Part shown: positions 1 to 8,680 of the stretch, piece after piece
How the letters are laid out: each line of letters begins with the position of its first letter
Position numbering within the stretch: position 1 is the first letter of the stretch
NCBI RefSeq assembly: GCF_029893965.1
Contig: NZ_JARXXP010000002.1
Coordinates: forward strand, 62,001-126,000
Length of the DNA stretch: 64,000 nucleotides
DNA from: Paenibacillus sp. PastM-3
Lineage (GTDB): Bacteria; Bacillota; Bacilli; Paenibacillales; Paenibacillaceae
Direction: 5' to 3'
Made by a program: the position numbers and the translations under genes
The notes under the pieces: generated by a model
What the model was told of the DNA's origin: nothing
The model's input: the letters and a program-made list of their open reading frames with translations, nothing else
Databases searched by the model: none

Positions 1-476
1 GCTGCCGCCTGCTTATAATTGATTTCGCTGAGAAAGTTGTCGAACACTGTACCTGCGGTGGTATTGTCACTATGGTTTTTACCGAGGATTAATTCAAGCT
101 CCGCCTGGCCGCCGCTTTGGATTTCACTGTCGAATCCCTGTGGTACTATGACCGCATAGCCATATTTTCCCGTACGAAGTCCGCTTTCCGCTTCCTCGCG
201 GGTCTGCACCTCAAACGGGCTGATATAATCCTTAACCTCATCCGATTTCACTAAAGCATCCAGCATTGCTGACTTCGCCGGGGCTGCAGCTGCCGTATCT
301 ACAATGGCGACCTTCACCGGATTTACGGTTTCCGCGCCTTCAACCCCGACTACCCCGGAGAGCGAAGCTCCCAGCAGGAAAATCAGCACCACCGGCAGCA
401 GAATCATATTCAGCAGCCAGGTACGTGAACGCAGCTGCCGGCGCAGCTCATAGGTCATAATCGTCCAGATGTTCAT
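1..476 (-). CDS. ABC-2 type transporter permease (5' part, cut by window edge)
   Basis: Reading the minus strand from an ATG at 474-476 gives MNIWTIMTYELRRQLRSRTW followed by a hydrophobic segment (LLNMILLPVVLIFLLG) and a long extracytoplasmic stretch. This is the usual N-terminus of an ABC-2 (YhgE/DrrB/NatB-like) exporter permease. The frame stays open to base 1, so the C-terminal membrane helices lie outside the window. A strong ribosome binding site (AGGAAGGAG) lies in the 20-base gap after the ATPase gene, so the two genes are co-transcribed with the ATPase first. Substrate is unknown; drug or lipid-linked export is typical for the family. Confidence 0.85.
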   Translation of the reverse strand, partial: MNIWTIMTYELRRQLRSRTWLLNMILLPVVLIFLLGASLSGVVGVEGAETVNPVKVAIVDTAAAAPAKSAMLDALVKSDEVKDYISPFEVQTREEAESGLRTGKYGYAVIVPQGFDSEIQSGGQAELELILGKNHSDNTTAGTVFDNFLSEINYKQAA

Positions 477-496
477 ATCCGTGTGCAGCTCCTTCC

Positions 497-1432
497 TCAG
501 TCCCGCAGGGTCCGGCCGGTCAGGCTGAGGAACAGCGTCTCCAGATCCGGCTCTTCGATATGCAGGGAAACAATGCTTCCTTCATGCCTGGAAAAAATAA
601 ATAAAATATCCTGAAGCTCACTCTGCGAAGATGGCAGATACAGCTCAACTGCATCCTCAACAACCTCTACACGGTTGATCCGCGGATGTTTACCCAGCTC
701 ACTGATCAGTCCCGGTGTGATATTGGTTGCTTTCACAACGATTTTTTCTTCATGGGCGACTCGTTCACGCAGCTCCTTTTCGGTTCCGCAGGCAATGATA
801 TGCCCTTTATCCATAATGGCTACCCGGTCGCAGATCGCTGCAACCTCCTCCATATAGTGGCTGGTGTAAATGATCGTCGAACCAAGCCTGTTCAGCGCCT
901 TGACCGACTCCAGAATATGATTGCGCGACTGCGGATCAATGCCGACGGTCGGCTCATCCATAATAATCAGCTTGGGGCGGTGCATGATTGCACAAGCGAT
1001 ATTCAGCCGCCGCTTCATCCCTCCCGAGAAGGTGGACGGCTTCTCTTTGGCCCGGTCACTCAGTCCGGTAAAAGCCAGCGCCTCCTCCGTCCGTTCCTTC
1101 AGCAGGCTGCCCCGCAGCCCATACAGCTTGCCGAAGAACCGTACATTTTCCGCTGCCGTCATGTTTGCATACAGCGCCAGATCCTGGGGAACGAGCCCGA
1201 TCCGCCTTTTAACCTCAATCGGATGCTCCTTCACGGATATGCCGTCGATCCGGATCTCACCGGAATCATATTTCAGCAGGCCGCAGATCATGCTGATGGT
1301 AGTGCTTTTTCCCGCTCCGTTCGGCCCGAGCAGCCCGAAGATTTCTCCCTCTTCAATATTGAAATTCACATGGTCCACCGTAAGCTTCTGATCGTACCGT
1401 TTAACAACATCACTGAGCACTGCAAGAGTCAT
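497..1432 (-). CDS. ABC transporter ATP-binding protein (DrrA/YvfR-like)
   Basis: 311-residue nucleotide-binding subunit of an ABC-2 exporter. It shows Walker A GPNGAGKST near residue 37, the signature FSGGMKRRL near 137, Walker B LIIMDEPT followed by VGID, and the switch histidine in YTSHYMEE. A ~90-residue C-terminal extension is typical of the DrrA/CcmA-like family. It pairs with the permease encoded just downstream and is divergent from a histidine kinase/response regulator pair. That arrangement is known from B. subtilis yvfRS-yvfTU and related lipid- or antibiotic-responsive systems. The transported compound cannot be told from the sequence. Confidence 0.93.
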   Translation of the reverse strand: MTLAVLSDVVKRYDQKLTVDHVNFNIEEGEIFGLLGPNGAGKSTTISMICGLLKYDSGEIRIDGISVKEHPIEVKRRIGLVPQDLALYANMTAAENVRFFGKLYGLRGSLLKERTEEALAFTGLSDRAKEKPSTFSGGMKRRLNIACAIMHRPKLIIMDEPTVGIDPQSRNHILESVKALNRLGSTIIYTSHYMEEVAAICDRVAIMDKGHIIACGTEKELRERVAHEEKIVVKATNITPGLISELGKHPRINRVEVVEDAVELYLPSSQSELQDILFIFSRHEGSIVSLHIEEPDLETLFLSLTGRTLRD

Positions 1433-1523
1433 CCGCTCATCTCTCCTGTTCTTATCGCTTCTATGGTTTCATTGTAGCGCATGGAGCGTTCCTCCGGAGG
1501 TACGCTAAGTCATGAGCTGGTGG

Positions 1524-1535
1524 TGACTAAAGTCA
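1524..1535. promoter_or_regulatory. Inverted repeat in the ABC / two-component divergent region, candidate regulator operator
   Basis: The 162-base divergent spacer (1433-1594) contains TGACT-AA-AGTCA, a perfect 5-bp inverted repeat, with a further AGTCA-type half site (AAGTCATGA) about 15 bases upstream. NarL-family regulators commonly bind such short dyads, so the adjacent response regulator is the natural candidate. This is inference; no footprint is implied. Confidence 0.35.
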
Positions 1536-1594
1536 TCTCCTGAACAGGGAGCCGGGTATGCTAAGATGAATATAGACTGTTACGGCCTTATATT

Positions 1595-2773
1595 ATGATA
1601 CAAAGGATGAATGACTTGACCAGAGAACTGCGTATCCTCCGCTACGGCCTGCTCATTATTCCGGCCGTGCTCTCCGTATATGTCTATGATTATCCGGACT
1701 ACGGCTTGTTCACCTTCTATTTTCTGATGCAGCTGCTGCTGGCAACTGCAGGCAGCAGGCTGCCGAAGCCTTTCCCTGCACTGGCCGTTACTCTTGAACT
1801 GCTGTACAGTGCCTGGATGTGCCGGGAGTACGGGCTGCTGATGATTTTTCCGGCAGTCTCGGCGCTGCTCTGCTATTCCCGACTGCAGCCCAAAGTGTTG
1901 CCAGTCCTGCTGACCTGTCTCCATCTGGGGGCGCTGAACGCCGCCTTCGGCAGTTTAGCCCTTCAGGAACTGATCTATATGAATCTCACCTTCCTGCTGG
2001 CCGCCGGGCTGAACGAGCTGCTATGGCGGGCCGGGCGCGGCCGGGAAGATACCCTGTTCCTGTATGACGAGCTGCGTAAAAAGCATTTTGAGCTGGATGA
2101 AGCCCGCAACCGGCTACTGCAGTTCGCCTCCCAGGTGGAGAACGCGGCACAGGCAGAGGAACGGGTGCGTATCTCACGGCAGCTGCATGATGATATCGGC
2201 CACCGCCTGATCCGGGTCAAAATGATGGTCGAGGCCGCCATCCATACCCTGCCGGTTTCGCCTGAAGCAGGCATGGGCATGATGGGCCAGATCCGTGACC
2301 AGCTCGCCGCCAGCATGGACGATATGCGGACTGCCCTGCGGCAGGTTAACCATGCGCCCCAGCTTGAGGGAGCCTACGCGCTGGATCGGCTGCTGGAGGA
2401 GACAGGGCGTGATACCGGTATAGAAACCTCTTACCAGGTAGAGGGATATGTTTATCCGCTCTATCCGAGCATACAGGTGGTGCTCTACAAAAATGCCCGG
2501 GAGGCATTAACCAATGCCCTGCGGCACGGAAAAGCGACCTCTGCCTGGATCTCTGTAAACTACAGTGAGCGTGAGGTTATTATGGAGGTCGGCAACAACG
2601 GGCTGCTGCCCGAAGACGATCAGCTGCGCAGGCTGCAGACGGGCGGCGGCATGGGGCTGAAAGGAATGAGCGAGCGCACCAGCCTTGTAGGGGGTACGCT
2701 GGAGGTACGCGCCGGAGCGCCGTTCACTGTGGTTACAAGACTGCCGGTTTACCGGCAGGGTGATTTTAAATGA
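1595..2773 (+). CDS. Sensor histidine kinase, NarL/HisKA_3 type
   Basis: 392-residue kinase. The first ~150 residues hold four to five hydrophobic segments with almost no loops, so it probably senses within the membrane. A short coiled linker leads to the HisKA_3 box RISRQLHDDIGHRL (phospho-acceptor His near residue 198), then a HATPase_c domain with N-box NAREALTNALRHG and G-box GGGMGLKGMSER. The start is uncertain: the ATG at 1595 has no ribosome binding site, the ATG at 1607 abuts AAAGG, and a TTG at 1616 is spaced well from that AAAGG. It is followed 52 bases later by its response regulator. Ligand unknown. Confidence 0.9.
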   Translation: MIQRMNDLTRELRILRYGLLIIPAVLSVYVYDYPDYGLFTFYFLMQLLLATAGSRLPKPFPALAVTLELLYSAWMCREYGLLMIFPAVSALLCYSRLQPKVLPVLLTCLHLGALNAAFGSLALQELIYMNLTFLLAAGLNELLWRAGRGREDTLFLYDELRKKHFELDEARNRLLQFASQVENAAQAEERVRISRQLHDDIGHRLIRVKMMVEAAIHTLPVSPEAGMGMMGQIRDQLAASMDDMRTALRQVNHAPQLEGAYALDRLLEETGRDTGIETSYQVEGYVYPLYPSIQVVLYKNAREALTNALRHGKATSAWISVNYSEREVIMEVGNNGLLPEDDQLRRLQTGGGMGLKGMSERTSLVGGTLEVRAGAPFTVVTRLPVYRQGDFK

Positions 2774-2825
2774 GTGCCATGAATAGATACATTACACCCA
2801 ATCCAATCCGAGGTGAGCTTTCTGT

Positions 2826-3488
2826 ATGATTAAAGTTGTAATTGTAGACGACGATCCTTTCATCCGCGAGAGCCTCAAGGTACTGGTTGGCCTGGATGCG
2901 GAGATTGAAGTGGCCGGCTGCGCAGGCGACGGGGCCGAAGCGCTGACGCTGCTGCAGGGGCTGACCCCTGTTGCCGATGTCGTCCTGATGGATATCCGGA
3001 TGCCGGGCTGCGACGGGGTTGAGGGAACCCGCCGGATTAAGGCGGCTTTTCCACAGGTATCTGTCCTGATGCTGACCACCTTTGACGATGACGAATACAT
3101 AATTGAAGCACTGCGGGGCGGAGCCAGCGGGTATCTGCTGAAGAATATTCCGCCTGACCGGATTATTCAGGGGATCAAAACCGTACATCAGGGCAATATG
3201 CTGATCCACCCCGACATTGCCCGCAAAATGGCGGGATTTCTCCAGTCCGCAGCACCCGCGGCGCTGCCTGTGCGGGAGCATCCGTCACTGGAATCCTACG
3301 GCCTGACCAAGGCGGAGCAAGGCATTGTTGCCTCTATTGCGGAGGGGCTGACCAATAAGGAGATCGCCGCCAAGCTGTTCCTGAGCGAGGGCACCGTCAA
3401 GAACTACATCACCGACATCCTCAGCAAGCTTGGCCTGCGTGACCGCACGCAGATTGCAATTTTTTATTTGAAGAGCCAGCGGGATTAG
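2826..3488 (+). CDS. Response regulator, NarL/LuxR family
   Basis: 220 residues. The N-terminal receiver domain has the acidic pair DDD (residues 8-10), the phospho-acceptor aspartate in VVLMDIRMPG, and the conserved lysine in YLLKNI. The C-terminal LuxR-type helix-turn-helix covers about residues 155-215 (LTKAEQGIVASIAEG, SEGTVKNYITDILSKL). GAGGTGAG lies upstream of the ATG. It probably acts with the kinase just upstream to control the divergent ABC exporter, as in YvfTU-type systems; the target promoter is inferred from position only. Confidence 0.93.
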   Translation: MIKVVIVDDDPFIRESLKVLVGLDAEIEVAGCAGDGAEALTLLQGLTPVADVVLMDIRMPGCDGVEGTRRIKAAFPQVSVLMLTTFDDDEYIIEALRGGASGYLLKNIPPDRIIQGIKTVHQGNMLIHPDIARKMAGFLQSAAPAALPVREHPSLESYGLTKAEQGIVASIAEGLTNKEIAAKLFLSEGTVKNYITDILSKLGLRDRTQIAIFYLKSQRD

Positions 3489-3634
3489 GGATGATAGATA
3501 ACGACTATTGCCGATACAGCCACCATCACCATCATAAGAAGATTTTTGATATCGCCGCCATTACAAATGCTATAGCTGTAATCATAGGTAGCGCATGTAA
3601 CCTGAGGGGCTGGGGGACAGAGGGGCGGGGTATC

Positions 3635-3840
3635 GGAGGGGCTGGAGGCGCTGGAGGCACTGGAGGCACTGGAGGCGCTGGAGGGGCTGGAGGCGCTGGA
3701 GGGGCTGGAGGCGTTGGAGGGGCTGGAGGTGCTGGAGGGGCTGGAGGCACTGGAGGCGCTGGAGGGGCTGGAGGCGCTGGAGGCGCTGGAGGGGCTGGAG
3801 GCGCTGGAGGGGCTGGAGGGGCTGGAGGGGCTGGAGGGCT
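3635..3840. repeat. 9-bp tandem repeat (minisatellite), about 23 units
   Basis: About 23 tandem copies of a 9-base unit, consensus GGAGGSGCT, with units ending GCT, ACT or GTT. The length is a multiple of three and the unit has no stop in any frame, so all six frames are open across it. The plus frame from 3491 reads (Gly-Gly-Ala/Thr)n; one minus frame reads (Pro-Ala-Pro)n. A plus-strand ORF 3491-3916 begins 2 bases after the response regulator stop and would encode a His-rich head, a short hydrophobic stretch and the Gly-Gly-Ala run. It has no convincing ribosome binding site or family match, so the region is recorded as a repeat rather than a gene. Confidence 0.85.
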
Positions 3841-4007
3841 GGTGGTACACGAAGATACACTGGACTGTGATTCTAGAAACGTACGGTCGGTCATACGCAG
3901 TGGTAGTGGGTTCTGAAAAGTGCACAGGCATATACTAGGGGAGATTGCTGCTCAAGAGTGCACTGGCTGCGTGATGATCCATACATGGAACCCCGCCCTC
4001 CTAACGC

Positions 4008-4190
4008 TAACGGACACAAGCGCCCTTATTTCCGCCATTACTTCTCTCTTGGTCATGTAACGGACACCAGCGCCTTTATGTAGGTGAGTTTACCGCAAAA
4101 GTGGCTGTTTATTAAGAAATAAGAGCGGTACGGTCCGTTAGAATGGTTGAGAACCTCCACCAGGAAAAATAACGTCGCTCAGGTCCGTTA
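4008..4190. repeat. Cluster of four 24-bp repeat copies, two in each orientation
   Basis: Four copies of a 24-base element share the frame TAACGGAC...AGCG...TTATTT. Forward copies are at 4008-4031 and 4058-4081; inverted copies are at 4117-4140 and 4167-4190. Within each pair the copies are exactly 50 bases apart, so the whole can fold as nested hairpins. The 396-base gap 3917-4312 otherwise holds only the terminator at its right end; no gene was seen. Confidence 0.75.
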
Positions 4191-4230
4191 GCGTTCCAGT
4201 CACTGCGCCGCGCATCAGTATGCTATAACA

Positions 4231-4275
4231 AAATAAGGCCAGCCCCCGCAGTTACAGCGGGAGGCTGGCCTTTTG
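4231..4275 (-). terminator. Intrinsic terminator after minJ-like gene
   Basis: AAGGCCAGCCCCCGC pairs with GCGGG-AGGCTGGCCTT around a short loop, with T/A-rich flanks on both sides. It lies 38 bases past the stop of the PDZ membrane protein and could work in both directions. Confidence 0.8.
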
Positions 4276-4312
4276 TTATATGCGAATAATAGCTGGCTGG
4301 AAATCCGTCTGA

Positions 4313-5677
4313 TCAGGCATCCAGTGTCTCTGTATTAACGGTCCCGGCTGGCTGCTGCTGCTCATTACTGCCGGCCGGCTGATCGTCAGCAGATTGGGTC
4401 CGCTTCAGCCCGGATGGTGTAATTCCTCTGCGGCGGGTGCGGGTTCCTGTCTTCATGCCGATGATGCCGAAGATGCCGGTTGGCTTCGCAGCTGCGGTGA
4501 CGGCCTCATCCGGGTCCGGCACGAGAATCATGCCGAGCTGGTGATGGTCCCCGGCGTAAATCGGGCGCTGCAGATATTTGCTCTCCCCTTCCCGGTTCTG
4601 CACCTCCAGCTTGCAGTATGCCGGGTTCATGCGCAGCGCATCATGCAGCTGCGCCGCTTCGGTCAACAGCACCCCGTTGACCTTCAGCAGCACTTCACCC
4701 GGCAGGATGCCCAGCTCCTCCGCCGGGCTGCCCGGCAGGACGGCCAGCACCTTGCGGCCGGCCGGGGGATGCACGAAGCTGGGGCTGGTGCTGCGCTCCT
4801 CCAGAGCGCTGTACCAGTTCAGGCCTTCGTGCAGGAGAAGTGCGAGCAGCGCCGCAATCAGCGTCAGCGGACTCCAGACGTAAGCCAGCAGGCTTACGCC
4901 CAGGAGGACAACGCTGTACGCCAGCAGCCGGCCTGCGGTACGGGCTGCCTTGCGCGCCGGCAGCAGGCTCTGGGTCATCTCGCTGAAGCCGATGATGACC
5001 GGCAGCGACACCAGCCCAAGTCCGCCGCCAAGCAGCGGCTGCCAGGGCAGCTCCCCGGTTCCCGCTGCGGAGGGAACCAGCAGGAACAGCGGCAGCGGCC
5101 AGAAGGCCTCCAGCTGGTAGCCGCCGATGACCTTGCCGCGCTTGCCTTCCAGGAAGAGCGGCGACGCCAGTCGCGCGCCCTGCCAGCGCGCGAGCAGCGC
5201 TTCCGCGAGATGCAGCAGCCCGGCCAGCACGAGCAGCGCCGGGATGTCCATCTCCCGCAGCGCAGTTACCAGCTGCCCGGCTGTTCCAGCCTGAAAAACA
5301 TCCGGGAAGAAGGAGAAAATGAACTGTATAATACCAAGCAATCCGATAGAGTAGGCAAAGCACAGAAATCGGACGCGGAATAACATCAGGATCAGGCTGA
5401 CAATCCAGATGCAGATTACAGCGTCAGGGGGCAGCGAAATGCCTAACGCCACCGCCGCTGCTGAAACCAGCAGCCCCATGACCAAACCGCTCCATACCGT
5501 CCGCCACGTTTCAAGGCCCCAGCTATGCTGCTTCACATGAATCAGCTTGCGCTCCAGCGCCACCTGTCTGCGGTAATAGAGGGCAATAAACAGAAGGGCA
5601 ATATAATAATAAGGCTGAATCAGCAGATGTATGACCGCTGTGCCCAAGCTTGTAAGCAGTTCTAGCATCTCATTCAA
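4313..5677 (-). CDS. minJ: MinJ-like polytopic membrane protein with PDZ domain
   Basis: 454 residues. About eight hydrophobic segments fill roughly residues 1-290, followed by a PDZ domain at about 300-370 (VLAVLPGSPAEELGILPGE, then VLLKVNGVLL) and a basic, polar tail. B. subtilis MinJ, which links DivIVA to MinCD at poles and septa, has the same architecture and lies near ctpB and ftsEX, as here. The assignment relies on architecture plus synteny. The frame starts at a TTG (5675-5677) spaced 13 bases from AAGGAG; an in-frame ATG lies three codons later. The cytoplasmic tail is longer than in B. subtilis (total 397 residues there). Confidence 0.7.
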   Translation of the reverse strand: MNEMLELLTSLGTAVIHLLIQPYYYIALLFIALYYRRQVALERKLIHVKQHSWGLETWRTVWSGLVMGLLVSAAAVALGISLPPDAVICIWIVSLILMLFRVRFLCFAYSIGLLGIIQFIFSFFPDVFQAGTAGQLVTALREMDIPALLVLAGLLHLAEALLARWQGARLASPLFLEGKRGKVIGGYQLEAFWPLPLFLLVPSAAGTGELPWQPLLGGGLGLVSLPVIIGFSEMTQSLLPARKAARTAGRLLAYSVVLLGVSLLAYVWSPLTLIAALLALLLHEGLNWYSALEERSTSPSFVHPPAGRKVLAVLPGSPAEELGILPGEVLLKVNGVLLTEAAQLHDALRMNPAYCKLEVQNREGESKYLQRPIYAGDHHQLGMILVPDPDEAVTAAAKPTGIFGIIGMKTGTRTRRRGITPSGLKRTQSADDQPAGSNEQQQPAGTVNTETLDA

Positions 5678-5704
5678 ACTGTCGTCACACTCCTTCTACT
5701 CACT

Positions 5705-5736
5705 TACAAAAAAAGAAGGCTGAATTCAGCCTTCTT
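5705..5736 (-). terminator. Terminator overlapping the ctpB stop codon
   Basis: The perfect 24-base palindrome AAGAAGGCTGAA/TTCAGCCTTCTT at 5713-5736 is followed on the minus strand by seven T residues. Its first arm includes two bases of the ctpB stop codon. It separates ctpB from the minJ-like gene. Confidence 0.85.
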
Positions 5737-7204
5737 ACTTGTTCGACGCGGCTTTCTGGATTTCCTTCCGCACCTCTTCGATTCCCCGGTTGCGCTGATT
5801 GTCATTGGCCGGGTCCTGAATGACCTTGATCAGAGCCTGCTCCAGCGCTTCCGCGGTTTTGGCATCGATGGCGCCGGTTGCCTGCAGCTTGGACGCGCTC
5901 TGGAATTTCTTCACCGCTTCCTTCGTCCCGGCGTCGAAATATCCGTCCTTGCGCCCCGGCTTGTAGCCAAGTCCGTCCAGCATCGTCTGGGCGCTCTTCA
6001 CATCCGAGCTGTTCATATTGTATTGCAGCGTTACACTCTTGTTAATCGGCGCCACCGAGAAATAATCCGGCTGGGCTACCGCAATGTCCGGCTCAATCCC
6101 TTTGCCGTGAATCCAGGTGCCGTTCGGTGTCAGCCACTTGGCGATCGTAATCTTCAGCAGGCTGCCGTCTCCCAGCTCCTTCTCGAAGCTGGTCTGTACA
6201 GTGCCCTTGCCGAAGGAATGCTCACCGATCAGCTTGGCTCCGGCTGATTGCTGCAGCGCTCCGGCCAGAATCTCCGAGGCACTGGCGCTCCCCTTGTTCA
6301 TCAGCACGACAACCGGATAATCCTTGCTGGAGCCCTTGGAGGTGCTGACCTCGCGCGATTTATCCTTGTTCTCTACCTGTACAATGGTCTTGCCTGCAGG
6401 CACAAACTGCTCTGCCATCTCGATAACCCGCTGCAGCACACCGCCCGGATCATTCCGTACATCGATGACAAGCCCTTTCATGCCCTGCTTCTCCAGATTG
6501 TCCAGCTCTTCCTTGAAACGTTCAGCGGTATTCATGGAGAACTGGGTCACTTCAATGACACCGACTCCGTCTTTCTCCATAGTGGCATAGACGGTCTCCA
6601 GCTTCACATCGTCGCGGGTAATTACAAATTCCAGCGGCTCCGCTGATCCGGTCCGCTGTACCTTGAGCGTTGCCTTGCTGCCCTTAGGTCCGCGGATTTT
6701 GGCGACCGCATCATTCAGCTCCAGCCCCTCCAGCGTTTCTCCGTTAACGGACAGGATGATATCCTTGGCCTGGATTCCGGCTTTTTCGGCCGGCGCCCCC
6801 TTGATCGGTGAAACAACGACTACCTTACCGTTATCCGAGGATACCTCTGCACCGATTCCGGAGAAGGAGCCTTCAATGCTCTCTTCAAACTTCTCTGCTG
6901 TTTCCTTGCCCATATAGTTGGAATAAGGGTCGCCGAGTGCTTCCATCATACCGTTGACAGCACCGTCGATCAGCTTGTCCCGGTCTACCTTATCGTAATA
7001 GTTATCTTCAATCAAGTTCAGCGCAGTACCCAGCTTCTGCGATTCCTTATCCTGCAGGCCGCTTCCCGTCTGCAGAACAGCTGCAACCCCTTCCCCCGCA
7101 GCTTGTCCGACAACCTGCATATAACCGGTCACGCCCAAGGTTAGAAGACTGCCGCAGAGCAGTGCAGCGACGATCATAAAGACCGCCGTGCTTTTCTTTA
7201 ACAT
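5735..7204 (-). CDS. ctpB: Carboxyl-terminal processing protease, S41 family (CtpB-like)
   Basis: 489 residues. An N-terminal hydrophobic anchor or signal (FMIVAALLCGSLLTLGVTGY) precedes a PDZ domain (about 100-180) and the S41 serine protease core. The nucleophile is in KGSASASEILAG (near 305) and the catalytic lysine in SFGKGTVQ (near 330). A C-terminal peptidoglycan-binding module (about 400-455, MLDGLGYKPGRKDGYFD) follows. CtpB of B. subtilis works outside the membrane and helps cleave SpoIVFA during sporulation; this protein has the same domains and the same neighbours (ftsEX, minJ). Start ATG with AGAAGGGA upstream. Confidence 0.93.
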   Translation of the reverse strand: MLKKSTAVFMIVAALLCGSLLTLGVTGYMQVVGQAAGEGVAAVLQTGSGLQDKESQKLGTALNLIEDNYYDKVDRDKLIDGAVNGMMEALGDPYSNYMGKETAEKFEESIEGSFSGIGAEVSSDNGKVVVVSPIKGAPAEKAGIQAKDIILSVNGETLEGLELNDAVAKIRGPKGSKATLKVQRTGSAEPLEFVITRDDVKLETVYATMEKDGVGVIEVTQFSMNTAERFKEELDNLEKQGMKGLVIDVRNDPGGVLQRVIEMAEQFVPAGKTIVQVENKDKSREVSTSKGSSKDYPVVVLMNKGSASASEILAGALQQSAGAKLIGEHSFGKGTVQTSFEKELGDGSLLKITIAKWLTPNGTWIHGKGIEPDIAVAQPDYFSVAPINKSVTLQYNMNSSDVKSAQTMLDGLGYKPGRKDGYFDAGTKEAVKKFQSASKLQATGAIDAKTAEALEQALIKVIQDPANDNQRNRGIEEVRKEIQKAASNK

Positions 7205-7317
7205 GGTGTTCCCACCGTCCCTTCTGTTCCTCTCATCAAGCCCGCATCCGTCCCGGAAGGACGGTATCTCTTCCAGTATATGCCGCAGAGCAGATTAATA
7301 TTTATCGGTCCGCAAAA

Positions 7318-8619
7318 TTACAGATATGGCATCGGATCCACAGTCTTGCCGTCTACCCGTACTTCAAAATGAAGATGCGGTCCTGTGGAGCGTCCGGTCG
7401 AGCCGGACTCCGCAATCACCTGGCCTCTGTCTACCTTATCCCCGGCGGAAACTCTGATTCCGCCCTCACGGATATGGCCGTACAAGGTCCACACGCCGCC
7501 GCCATGGTCGATAATGACGCAGTATCCGTAACCGCTCCACCATTCGGCAACCAGCACTGTTCCGGAATCAGCAGCATGGATGCTGGTGCCCTGCGGAACG
7601 GCAAAGTCTACGCCTGTATGCATTTTGCCGACCTCACCCGTCACCGGATGCGTCCGCTTCCCGTAGCCCGACGAGATCCGGGCCGAGCCAACCGGCATGA
7701 GGAACGGACCGTCGCCGCCTGCATATTCCGAGGAGGAGCTCACGCTGCTGACACTGCTGGAAGCCTTCGCCTTCGCTTTGGCCGCCGCTGCGGCTGCTGC
7801 TCTGCGCGCCGCTTCTGCTTTGGCTGCCGCTGCCTTGCGTGCTGCTTCTTCGGCCTTCAGCTTGTCCTTCTGCGTTTCGAGTGCGGAACGCTCGCTGGCC
7901 AATTGCACCAGCTTGGCTTCCTGCTCCTCGGAGATTTCGCCCGAAACAAGAATCTCTTTATCATAATGGGCGATAAGCTCCTGCTTCTCCGCTTCCTTCT
8001 CTTTGAGGATGCTGCGCTGATCCTCCAGTTCAGTGTACAGCTGCTTGGCATTGGCATACTGCCCTTCCAGCTCGATCTTCTTCGCTACCACTGTCTCCTT
8101 ATCCAGCTTGTGCTGCTCCAGCAGATCCTGGTCCTGGTCTACGATCATTTTGAGGGAATCAGCCCGGTCCAGGAAATCCGAGAAGCTGGTCGAAGACAGC
8201 AGCACGTCAAGATAGGAGACTGCCCCATCGGTATACATCAGCCGGACACGGGATTCCAGCAGCTTTTCACGCGAAGCAATCCGTTCCTCCGCATCACTAA
8301 GCTCGGTTGCCGTTACATTCAACGACTCCTCGGTGCTGGCGATTTTGCCGGAAATGGTCGTCATTTCACCCTTTACCTGCTCAATCTGGTCCAGTACATA
8401 CTCGAGGTTCAGTGTCGTTTTGTTCTTATAGTGCTGCGCCTCCTGAGAGCGGGAAGCTGCCTTCTCCTGCGCGGCCTTGGCCGCTTGTACCTCTTGCTGC
8501 AGCTTCTTCAGCTGCTGATCTATTTCAGCGACAGTTGTCTTTTTGGCATATCCGTCAGAGGGTCCTACTAAAGTGACAGCCAGCAGTGCTACGGCTATTC
8601 CGGCGGCAATCTTCTTCAA
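7318..8619 (-). CDS. Coiled-coil murein hydrolase, M23 peptidase (FtsEX partner)
   Basis: 433 residues. A signal peptide (IAAGIAVALLAVTLVGPSDG) is followed by a long coiled coil (about 28-270, rich in Lys/Glu/Ala/Gln), a Ser-rich linker and a C-terminal M23 endopeptidase (about 310-430). The metal ligands appear in HTGVDF and HLHFEVRVDG. The layout is that of EnvC (M23) and parallels PcsB and CwlO, hydrolases or activators controlled by FtsEX. It follows ftsX by 61 bases in the same operon, so FtsEX-dependent activation at the membrane is a strong inference. The start is a TTG with GGGGAG six bases upstream. Confidence 0.92.
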   Translation of the reverse strand: MKKIAAGIAVALLAVTLVGPSDGYAKKTTVAEIDQQLKKLQQEVQAAKAAQEKAASRSQEAQHYKNKTTLNLEYVLDQIEQVKGEMTTISGKIASTEESLNVTATELSDAEERIASREKLLESRVRLMYTDGAVSYLDVLLSSTSFSDFLDRADSLKMIVDQDQDLLEQHKLDKETVVAKKIELEGQYANAKQLYTELEDQRSILKEKEAEKQELIAHYDKEILVSGEISEEQEAKLVQLASERSALETQKDKLKAEEAARKAAAAKAEAARRAAAAAAAKAKAKASSSVSSVSSSSEYAGGDGPFLMPVGSARISSGYGKRTHPVTGEVGKMHTGVDFAVPQGTSIHAADSGTVLVAEWWSGYGYCVIIDHGGGVWTLYGHIREGGIRVSAGDKVDRGQVIAESGSTGRSTGPHLHFEVRVDGKTVDPMPYL

Positions 8620-8680
8620 CTCGCACTCCCCATCCTTTTACTCCGTAATTTATAATGTCATTTCATGTCAGTAACGGTAC

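Noticed and set aside
686..1477. Long plus-strand ORF opposite the ABC ATPase
   Set aside because: It is the antisense shadow of a clear ATPase with all ABC motifs and shows no domain of its own.
3635..3840. CRISPR array
   Set aside because: Units are 9 bases, contiguous, with no spacers and no cas genes nearby.
3491..3916. Glycine-rich ORF across the 9-bp repeat as a real gene
   Set aside because: The frame is open only because the repeat lacks stops in every frame. No convincing ribosome binding site or conserved flank was seen, so it was kept as a repeat.
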